Assembly (NCBI GenBank): GCA_023435325.1
Contig: JAEYRT010000066.1
Coordinates: forward strand, 1-5,120
Length of the DNA stretch: 5,120 nucleotides
Origin: Pseudomonadota bacterium
GTDB taxonomy: Bacteria; Pseudomonadota; Gammaproteobacteria; Burkholderiales; Burkholderiaceae_C
Direction: 5' to 3'
Part shown: positions 1 through 5,069 of the stretch, piece by piece
Numbering within the stretch: position 1 is the first letter of the stretch
Layout: the number at the start of each line of letters is the position of its first letter
Notes under the pieces: model-generated
Databases searched by the model: none
Seen by the model: only the letters and a program-made list of their open reading frames with translations
Told to the model about the DNA's origin: nothing
Program-made: the position numbers and the translations under genes

Positions 1-211
1 AGCTTGCATTATCTTCAACAGCAACTCCTGTATTCCATCTCGCTTTCAATACCACGGAAAACACGAAGGTATAGATTAAGAGCATGATTAATGGCGTCAA
101 AAAAGACCAAGCCATACCTGCTACCGATCCTCTGTATCTTGAAGCGATATCTCTTTTTATCAGCGAAAAGATAAGCCAGCGATTTTCAAAAAGAATATTA
201 ATTATTTTCAT
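1..211 (-). CDS. ABC-2 type polysaccharide/O-antigen export permease, N-terminal part (runs off the left edge)
   Basis: The first 70 codons are present, read from an ATG at 211-209. An in-frame TAA two codons upstream (217-215) fixes the start. The protein opens with a short amphipathic stretch, then LIKRDIASRYRGS (residues 17-29), then a hydrophobic segment from about residue 33 (GMAWSFLTPLIMLLIYTFVF) ending in SVVLKARW. This order matches the N-terminus of the membrane subunit of ABC transporters that export O-antigen, capsule or teichoic-acid precursors (Wzm, KpsM, TagG, RfbA-type). In that family the permease pairs with an ATPase (Wzt/KpsT), usually encoded next door, to move undecaprenyl-linked or lipid-linked glycan across the inner membrane. 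The gene lies 36 bp past the glyS stop on the same strand, behind a terminator-like hairpin, and has no clear Shine-Dalgarno (only AAAG next to the ATG). It is AT-rich, unlike glyQ. The family is fairly sure; which glycan it exports cannot be told. Confidence 0.88.
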   Translation of the reverse strand, partial: MKIINILFENRWLIFSLIKRDIASRYRGSVAGMAWSFLTPLIMLLIYTFVFSVVLKARWNTGVAVEDNAS

Positions 212-222
212 GCTTTAAAATT

Positions 223-246
223 AAAAGGAGGTTAAAACCTCCTTTT
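223..246. terminator. Compact bidirectional intrinsic-terminator-like hairpin after glyS
   Basis: The arms AAAAGGAGG (223-231) and CCTCCTTTT (238-246) pair perfectly around TTAAAA; two more T-A pairs are possible inside. Reading leftwards, as glyS is transcribed, the stem is followed by TTTT-AA-TTTT. Reading rightwards it is followed by TTTTATTA. It starts one base after the glyS stop codon. The stem is short but G/C at its core, so it probably ends or attenuates glyQS transcription before the permease gene. The arms also carry Shine-Dalgarno and anti-Shine-Dalgarno-like words. Confidence 0.65.
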
Positions 247-247
247 A

Positions 248-2362
248 TTAAACATCCAATTTCGATATGTCAGCCACTTTATTCATTGCAGAATGCAAAT
301 TCTGCAATAGTGCCAAACGATTATTTTTCACATCGACATTTTCTGCATTGACCATTACATCACTGAAGAAATGATCAATTTTTTCTCTCAGAACAGCTAG
401 AGATTTCAGGCTTTCTGTATAAGCGCCCTTTTCGAATTGATCCTGCGCCAAGGGAGAAACTTGTTGCAATATGTCAAACAAGTTTCGCTCTGCATCCGCT
501 TCAAACAGTTCCTTTCGAACCATTTGGCCAGCACCTGATTCTGACTTCTTCAGGATATTGCCCACACGCTTGTTGGCCGCAGCCAGGGCCTGGGCTTCAG
601 GCAACGCGGCAAAGGCACGCTCCGCTTCCAGGCGCTTGTGCACGTCGGCCAGGCGTTGTGGGCGCAGGGCCAGCACGGCTTCCACTTCCTGGGCGGTATA
701 GCCCTGCTCACGCAGGCTGACGGACAGGCGGTCGAAGAAGAAGTCTTCCAGCTGCGAGGTCGGGTCCTGAATCTTGTCGCCAAAGGCAGGCACGGTGCTC
801 TTGAGCAAGGCGTGCAGGCCCAATGGCAGGTCTTTCTCCACCAGCATGCGGATGACGCCCAGCGCGTGGCGGCGCAGTGCGAAGGGGTCGCGGTCGCCGG
901 TGGGCAGGTTGCCGATGCCGAACATGCCGACCAGGGTTTCCAGCTTGTCGGCCAGCGCCACAACCACGCCCACGTCGCCACGGGGCAGTTCGTCACCGGC
1001 AAAGCGGGGCTTGTAGTGGTCTTCGATGGCATCGGCCACGGCCACATCCAGGCCATCGTTTAGGGCGTAGTAGCGGCCCATGATGCCTTGCAGTTCGGGG
1101 AATTCGCCCACCATGTCGGTGACCAGGTCGGTCTTGGCCAGCTTGGCGGCCAGATCGGCCTGTTGCGACAGCTGTTCATTGCCCAGTTGCTGGGCAATCG
1201 CCTTGGCAATGGCACGCACGCGTTCGACGCGTTCGCCCTGGGTGCCGAGCTTGTTGTGGTAGACCACCTTGCCCAGGCCTTCCACGCGGCTTTCCAGCGT
1301 TTTCTTGCGGTCCTGGTCAAAGAAGAACTTGGCGTCGGCCAGACGGGGGCGCACCACGCGCTCGTTGCCACCGATCACGGCGGATGCGTCGGCAGGCTGG
1401 ATATTGCTGACGATCAGGAACTGGTGGGTCAGCTTGCCCTGGGCATCCAGCAGCGGGAAGTACTTCTGGTTGGCCTTCATGGTCAGAATCAGGCACTCCT
1501 GGGGCACGTTCAGGAATTCCTTTTCGAATTCGCAGATCAGCACATTGGGGCGCTCCACCAGGGCTGTCACCTCATCCAGCAGGGCTTCATCTTCAATGGG
1601 GCGCACACCGCCCCCCACACGTTCGGCAGCAGCCTGCAACTGGCGCACGATATCGGCACGGCGCTCGGCAAAGCTGGCAATCACCGCGCCTTCTTCGCGC
1701 ATTTGCTCGGCGTAGCTGTCGGCACTTTGAATGACCACAGGGTCGTGCTTGGCTTCAAAACGGTGGCCGTGGGTGGCATTACCGGCGGTCAGGCCCAGGG
1801 TCTTCACACCGATCAGCACTTGCGTGCCGTGCAACACAACCAGACCGTGTGCGGGGCGCACGAAGTTCACGCTGCTCCAGCCATCCTGCAGCTGATAGCG
1901 CATGACCTTGGGGATGGGCAGTTTGGCAATGGCTTCATCCAGCGCCTTTTGCACGCCATCGGCCAGCACCACGCCCTTGGCTGTGGATGCGTAGAACAGG
2001 GCTTCGGCCTTGCCTTCGCCTTGGCGGGTCAAGCCGGGCACGGCAGATTCGTCCGCACCCAGTGCAGCCAGCTTCTTCAGCAGCGCAGGGGTGGGTTTGC
2101 CTTCGGCATCCAGGCCCACCGACACGGGCATCAGCTTTTGCGAGATGGCCTTGTCTTCGGCCTGGGCCAGCACTTCGGTAATGTGGGCCGCCAGGCGGCG
2201 TGGCGAGGCATAGGCCGTCAGGCGCGCTTCACTGGAGGCCAGCAGGCCTTGGGCCTTGAGCTGATCGAACAGTGCGCCAGCAAAGGCATCTCCCAGCTTT
2301 TTGAGGGCCTTGGGAGGCAGTTCTTCAACAAACAGTTCGACAAGAAGATTCGATGCGTTCAT
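248..2362 (-). CDS. glyS: Glycyl-tRNA synthetase, beta subunit
   Basis: The product is 704 residues, a normal length for the beta chain of the bacterial alpha2-beta2 GlyRS, which with GlyQ charges tRNA-Gly in the cytoplasm. The beta chain supplies tRNA recognition. Family landmarks run in order: ELFVEELPPKAL (10-20); FVRPAHGLVVLHG (167-179); THGHRF (197-202); VPQECLILTMKANQKYF (286-302); GNERVVRPRLADAKFFFDQD (332-351); YHNKLGTQGERV (368-379); the HD-like region with TDLVTDMVGEFPELQG (411-426) and ADKLETLVGMFGIG (471-484); and the C-terminal anticodon-binding part ending NRLALLQNLH...VADISKL (681-702). The start is the ATG at 2362; its Shine-Dalgarno is weak (GAAAAAATACC before the ATG). It lies 99 bp after glyQ on the same strand. 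The oddity is that codons from about residue 607 onward are AT-rich and use ATA, AGA and CTA, unlike the rest, yet the frame and the C-terminal motif are intact. Confidence 0.98.
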   Translation of the reverse strand: MNASNLLVELFVEELPPKALKKLGDAFAGALFDQLKAQGLLASSEARLTAYASPRRLAAHITEVLAQAEDKAISQKLMPVSVGLDAEGKPTPALLKKLAALGADESAVPGLTRQGEGKAEALFYASTAKGVVLADGVQKALDEAIAKLPIPKVMRYQLQDGWSSVNFVRPAHGLVVLHGTQVLIGVKTLGLTAGNATHGHRFEAKHDPVVIQSADSYAEQMREEGAVIASFAERRADIVRQLQAAAERVGGGVRPIEDEALLDEVTALVERPNVLICEFEKEFLNVPQECLILTMKANQKYFPLLDAQGKLTHQFLIVSNIQPADASAVIGGNERVVRPRLADAKFFFDQDRKKTLESRVEGLGKVVYHNKLGTQGERVERVRAIAKAIAQQLGNEQLSQQADLAAKLAKTDLVTDMVGEFPELQGIMGRYYALNDGLDVAVADAIEDHYKPRFAGDELPRGDVGVVVALADKLETLVGMFGIGNLPTGDRDPFALRRHALGVIRMLVEKDLPLGLHALLKSTVPAFGDKIQDPTSQLEDFFFDRLSVSLREQGYTAQEVEAVLALRPQRLADVHKRLEAERAFAALPEAQALAAANKRVGNILKKSESGAGQMVRKELFEADAERNLFDILQQVSPLAQDQFEKGAYTESLKSLAVLREKIDHFFSDVMVNAENVDVKNNRLALLQNLHSAMNKVADISKLDV

Positions 2363-2370
2363 GGTATTTT

Positions 2371-2422
2371 TTCGTAGCTACCAAGACTTGATACATAAGC
2401 CTTAGAGGCAAATTTGATTGAT
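2371..2422. repeat. Degenerate palindromic unit in the glyQ-glyS spacer
   Basis: On the plus strand the segment reads GTAGCTACCAAGACTT, then GATACAT, then AAGCCTTAGAGGC. The inner arms CCAAGACTT and AAGCCTTAG pair at seven of nine positions around the GATACAT loop. The left half (GTAGCT...ACTTGATA) resembles the left arm of the larger palindrome at 3588-3614 (GTAGCT...GCTTGATA). It looks like a decayed copy of an AGCGCTTGATACATAAGCGC-type element that I recall as common between genes in Comamonadaceae; this was not checked. There is no T-tract placed for termination. Confidence 0.4.
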
Positions 2423-2426
2423 TTTT

Positions 2427-2453
2427 ACTCCTTCCCCCTCAGGGGGAAGGGAG
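2427..2453. repeat. C/G-rich palindromic repeat, copy 1 (glyQ-glyS spacer)
   Basis: CCTTCCCCC (2430-2438) and GGGGGAAGG (2442-2450) form a perfect 9-bp stem around TCA, flanked by ACT upstream and GAG downstream. The words TACTCCTTCCCCC and GGGGGAAGG recur exactly at 4896-4920 beyond the SPFH gene. In the glyQ-to-glyS direction the stem is followed by AGTAAAAATC, with no T-run, so it is unlikely to be a factor-independent terminator. It may stabilise or process the glyQS transcript. Confidence 0.65.
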
Positions 2454-2461
2454 TTGCTGAA

Positions 2462-3400
2462 TTAAGCGGCCTTCTTGGCTTGCTGCTCGGCGGCCTTGGC
2501 CAGCTCGGCCAGCACTTCGTCGGCATGTTCCTTCTTGGCCATGGGGAAGCCCAGGCGCGCACGGCTGTCCAGGTAGCTCTTGCCCACGGCGCGTGCCAGG
2601 TTGCGGATGCGGCCGATGTAGGCGGCACGCTCGGTCACCGAGATGGCGCCGCGCGCGTCCAGCAGGTTGAAGGTGTGGGCGGCCTTGAGCACTTGCTCGT
2701 AAGCAGGCAGTGCCAGTTGCGCGTCCATCAGTTTGTTGGCCGTATCTTCGTGCGCGGCAAAGGCGCTGAACAGGAAGTCGGCGTTGGAGTGTTCAAAGTT
2801 GTAGGTGGACTGTTCCACTTCGTTCTGGTGGAACACGTCGCCATAGCTCAGGCCATCGGTGTAGACCAGGTCGTACACCGATTCCTTGCCTTGCAGGTAC
2901 ATGGCCAGACGCTCCAGGCCGTAGGTGATCTCCCCCGACGCTGGCTTGCAGTCAATGACGGCCACTTGCTGGAAATAGGTGAACAGCGTCACCTCCATGC
3001 CGTTGAGCCACACTTCCCAGCCCAGGCCCCAGGCGCCCAAAGTGGGGTTTTCCCAGTCGTCCTCGACAAAGCGGATGTCGTTCTTCTTCAGGTCAAAACC
3101 CAGCGCTTCCAGCGAGCCCAGGTACAGCTCCAGAATGTTGTCGGGCGCGGGCTTCAAGACCACCTGAAACTGGTAGTAGTGCTGCAGGCGGTTGGGGTTC
3201 TCGCCATAGCGGCCGTCCTTGGGGCGGCGGCTGGGCTGCACATAGGCGGCCTTCCATGGCTCGGGACCGATAGCGCGCAGGAAGGTGGCGGTGTGCGACG
3301 TGCCGGCGCCCACTTCCATGTCATAGGGCTGGAGCAGTGCGCAGCCGTGGTCGGCCCAGTAGGACTGCAGTTTCAGAATGATTTGTTGGAAGGTCAGCAT
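2462..3400 (-). CDS. glyQ: Glycyl-tRNA synthetase, alpha subunit
   Basis: The product is 312 residues, close to the usual ~300 for the class II catalytic alpha chain, which forms glycyl-adenylate and, with GlyS, glycyl-tRNA. Signatures visible: DMEVGAGTSH (27-36); the motif 2 region YVQPSRRPKDGRYGENPNRL (53-72) followed by QHYYQFQV; FVEDDWENPTLGAWGLGWEV (111-130); motif 3 GEITYGLERLAMY (156-168); FHQNEVEQSTYNFE (190-203); and FNLLDARGAISVTER (244-258). The frame stays open for 84 more codons upstream to 3652. The start was placed at the ATG 3400-3398 because MLTFQQIILKLQSYW aligns with known GlyQ N-termini, while the upstream stretch is Arg-rich, crosses a palindrome and resembles no domain. 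No good Shine-Dalgarno precedes this ATG. The C-terminal tail is Ala/Lys-rich. The gene probably heads a glyQS operon and diverges from the SPFH gene. Confidence 0.98.
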   Translation of the reverse strand: MLTFQQIILKLQSYWADHGCALLQPYDMEVGAGTSHTATFLRAIGPEPWKAAYVQPSRRPKDGRYGENPNRLQHYYQFQVVLKPAPDNILELYLGSLEALGFDLKKNDIRFVEDDWENPTLGAWGLGWEVWLNGMEVTLFTYFQQVAVIDCKPASGEITYGLERLAMYLQGKESVYDLVYTDGLSYGDVFHQNEVEQSTYNFEHSNADFLFSAFAAHEDTANKLMDAQLALPAYEQVLKAAHTFNLLDARGAISVTERAAYIGRIRNLARAVGKSYLDSRARLGFPMAKKEHADEVLAELAKAAEQQAKKAA

Positions 3401-3427
3401 GACGTCAGCGGTGTCTGTGCCGCGCAG

Positions 3428-3489
3428 GCCGTGCCCGCGCAAGCGTAAGTTGTCTAGGTGCAAAAACGCCCTTGGTGTTCGGGCACGGC
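3428..3489 (-). promoter_or_regulatory. Stem-loop in the glyQ 5' leader
   Basis: GCCGTGCCCG (3428-3437) and CGGGCACGGC (3480-3489) are perfect 10-base inverted repeats separated by 42 bases. If transcription starts near 3510, both arms lie in the glyQ leader and the stem ends about 27 nt before the ATG. A second GCACGGG word at 3500-3506 could compete for pairing, so alternative folds are possible. No T-box or known riboswitch was recognised. A regulatory role is an inference; the structure is simply strong for a leader. Confidence 0.4.
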
Positions 3490-3519
3490 GCAAGCCGCGC
3501 ACGGGCGCGCAAAGAAACG

Positions 3520-3525
3520 ATTCTA
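3520..3525 (-). promoter_or_regulatory. Candidate -10 box for glyQS
   Basis: On the minus strand these bases read TAGAAT, five of six matches to TATAAT, about 120 bp before the glyQ ATG. No convincing -35 hexamer lies 16-18 bp upstream (the region reads CGGAAAG), so the call rests on the -10 alone. It would give a leader of roughly 110 nt containing the 10-bp stem-loop. Confidence 0.35.
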
Positions 3526-3587
3526 GGCGCGTCGCGGTGAACTTTCCGTACCGCGCGTGGTGTCCGCGGGCACAACCCAGGCTTCCC

Positions 3588-3686
3588 ATCAAAAAAAGTA
3601 GCTTGTAGTGCTTGATATACATGGGTTTCAAATAGTTTTCCACATGAAACACGCATGTAACAAGCGCTGCAAGCTACTTTTTTGAT
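3588..3686. repeat. 99-bp imperfect palindrome between divergent genes
   Basis: The outer arms at 3588-3614 (ATCAAAAAAAGTAGCTTG then TAGTGCTTG) and 3661-3686 are inverted repeats differing by one A and two T/C changes. The inner arms also pair: TACATG (3618-3623) with CATGTA (3654-3659), and GTTTCA (3625-3630) with TGAAAC (3645-3650), leaving a 14-base loop. The whole element folds as one long hairpin or cruciform. It sits between the candidate glyQ and SPFH promoters, so it is not needed as a terminator for either gene. It looks like a mobile or REP-like intergenic element of a type I recall from Comamonadaceae; the family identity is not verified. Confidence 0.75.
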
Positions 3687-3691
3687 AATTC

Positions 3692-3725
3692 ATGACAAAA
3701 CCGCCAAAAAGCTTGGCCCTACAAT
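3692..3725 (+). promoter_or_regulatory. Candidate promoter for the SPFH gene
   Basis: TACAAT at 3720-3725 matches TATAAT at five of six positions and lies 45 bp before the ATG at 3771. The best -35-like hexamer is ATGACA (3692-3697), but its 22-bp spacer is too long for a standard sigma-70 promoter, so only the -10 is credible. The 99-bp palindrome ends 33 bp upstream of it. Confidence 0.3.
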
Positions 3726-3770
3726 GTTTTGCACCTCCTTTCATTGACCACCGCCTGCGAGAGAAACGGC

Positions 3771-4889
3771 ATGAACCTGTTCAACATCCTCAAGAACCAG
3801 CTCATTGAAGTCATTGAGTGGACCGATGACTCACGCGACACGCTCTCCTACCGCTGGCCCGACGACGACAAGGAAATCAAGAACGGCGCCCAGCTGATCG
3901 TGCGCGAGTCGCAACAGGTGCAGTTTGTGGCCGCTGGCCAGTACGCCGACCTGTTCGGCCCCGGCAAGCACACGCTCTCGACCGAGAACGTGCCCATCCT
4001 CTCCACCATCCTGGGGTGGAAATACGGTTTCCAGTCGCCCTTCAAGTGCGATGTCTACTACATCAACACACGCCTGTTCACGGGCAACAAGTGGGGCACG
4101 TCCAACCCCGTGCTGATGCGCGACAAGGACTTCGGCGTGGTGCGCATCCGCGCCTTTGGTACGTATGACTTCCGCATCGTGCAACCCGCCCTGTTCCTGA
4201 AGGAAGTGGCAGGCACGGACCAGAACTTCCGCATCGACGAGTTTGCTGACACCATGCGCTCGCGCATCGTCAGTGTGTTCACCGAAGCACTGGCCAAGGC
4301 ACAGGTGCCGGTGCTGGACGTGGCCACGCGCTATGGCGATCTGGGCAGCGCGCTGGTGCAGATCATCAACCCCGCCATGGTCGAGAAGTACGGCATTGAA
4401 GTGACCAGCTTTGTGCTGGAAAACGTCTCCGTGCCGCCGGAAGTGGAACAGGCCATCGACAAGCGCTCCAGCATGAGCGCGATCGGCAACCTCAATGACT
4501 ATGTGAAGTACCAGATGGGCCACGCCATGGCCAACGGCGGCGAAGGCGCAGCAGCAGCTACCATCCCTGCCACCATGGCCATGGGCTTTGGCATGGCGCA
4601 AGAGATGATGAAGCAAATGCAGCAACCTGCTGCTGCAACCACCCCTGCCTTTGGCGCACAAGTGAGCAACGACGCTTTTTCACCTGCAGCTGCGCAAGCA
4701 GCCCAAGTGTCAGCGCCTGTAGCAGCGGCGGGCTTACAGGTCTACACGCCGGAGCAAGCTGCGCAATTGCTGGGTGTGGATGTGGCTGATGTGATTGCCG
4801 AGTTAGAAGCAGGCAACCTGAAGGGCCGCAAAATTGGTGCGAACTGGCGCATTGGACAGGCTGCGATGGATGAGTTTTTGCGGGGGTGA
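3771..4889 (+). CDS. SPFH-domain protein (YdjI / 'virion core protein' type) with C-terminal excisionase-like HTH
   Basis: The product is 372 residues with no signal peptide or transmembrane segment. Residues about 1-245 match the YdjI-like SPFH (stomatin/prohibitin) family. Supporting stretches are FNILKNQLIEVIEW at the start, LIVRESQQVQFVAAGQ (42-57), FGPGKHTLSTENVPIL (62-77), the central GVVRIRAFGTYDFRI (122-136) and IEVTSFVLENVSVPPEVEQAI (209-229). A Gly/Ala/Met/Gln-rich linker (about 250-320) leads to YTPEQAAQLLGVDVADVIAELEAGNLKGRKIGANWRI (325-361), a helix-turn-helix plus wing typical of excisionase/HTH_17 domains. In Bacillus, YdjI acts with PspA and YdjGH at the membrane; a membrane-stress or scaffold role here is inferred. 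The ATG at 3771 was preferred to an in-frame TTG at 3729 because the family starts there and GAGAGAAA lies just upstream. The HTH could be a protein-binding rather than DNA-binding module. Confidence 0.87.
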   Translation: MNLFNILKNQLIEVIEWTDDSRDTLSYRWPDDDKEIKNGAQLIVRESQQVQFVAAGQYADLFGPGKHTLSTENVPILSTILGWKYGFQSPFKCDVYYINTRLFTGNKWGTSNPVLMRDKDFGVVRIRAFGTYDFRIVQPALFLKEVAGTDQNFRIDEFADTMRSRIVSVFTEALAKAQVPVLDVATRYGDLGSALVQIINPAMVEKYGIEVTSFVLENVSVPPEVEQAIDKRSSMSAIGNLNDYVKYQMGHAMANGGEGAAAATIPATMAMGFGMAQEMMKQMQQPAAATTPAFGAQVSNDAFSPAAAQAAQVSAPVAAAGLQVYTPEQAAQLLGVDVADVIAELEAGNLKGRKIGANWRIGQAAMDEFLRG

Positions 4890-4896
4890 TGCATCT

Positions 4897-5008
4897 ACTC
4901 CTTCCCCCGCTGGGGGAAGGTTGGGATGGGGGCCCAATGGGCATAGTCAGGCACCTGAAAATTGAGCATGGAGTAGCCCCCACCCTAACCCTCCCCCAAC
5001 GGGGGAGT
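4897..5008. repeat. C/G-rich nested inverted repeat, copy 2, after the SPFH gene
   Basis: The left arm (4897-4933) contains a perfect 9-bp hairpin CCTTCCCCC-GCT-GGGGGAAGG (4900-4920), then TTGGGATGGGGGC. The right arm (4976-5008) reads GCCCCCACCCTAACC, then a 7-bp hairpin CTCCCCC-AAC-GGGGGAG (4991-5007). The two arms are imperfect reverse complements of each other, separated by 42 bases of ordinary sequence. The left hairpin begins 10 bp after the SPFH stop and shares exact words with the spacer repeat at 2426-2450. No T-tract follows, so intrinsic termination is unlikely, though the hairpins may protect the mRNA end. It resembles a small non-coding mobile element. Confidence 0.7.
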
Positions 5009-5069
5009 GAAAAACCGGCCCCACTTCAGCAGAAGTTCATGCCCTTGGCTGCTTTACTTTTTATTTCAC

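Noticed and set aside
1088..2377. Long plus-strand open frame (429 codons) opposite glyS
   Set aside because: It is antisense to an unmistakable glyS. The product is His/Gln/Gly-rich with no recognisable domain, as expected from mirrored GC-rich codons.
2430..2450. Intrinsic terminator between glyQ and glyS
   Set aside because: The stem is strong, but neither direction has a following T-tract, and a related hairpin elsewhere in the window points to a dispersed repeat. Termination here would also cut the synthetase operon.
2414..3448. Plus-strand open frame (344 codons) opposite glyQ
   Set aside because: It is a mirror of glyQ codon bias with no domain. It would also have to start inside a repeat.
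3401..3652. 84-codon upstream extension of glyQ
   Set aside because: The frame is open, but it is Arg-rich, crosses the 99-bp palindrome and contains the likely promoter. GlyQ homologues begin at the MLTFQQ methionine.
3729..3770. Upstream TTG start for the SPFH gene
   Set aside because: It would add MHLLSLTTACERNG, which is not family-like. The ATG at 3771 has a purine-rich site just before it.
3831..4661. Minus-strand open frame (276 codons) opposite the SPFH gene
   Set aside because: It has a His/Ala/Gly-rich shadow composition, no motif, and lies opposite a well-supported gene.
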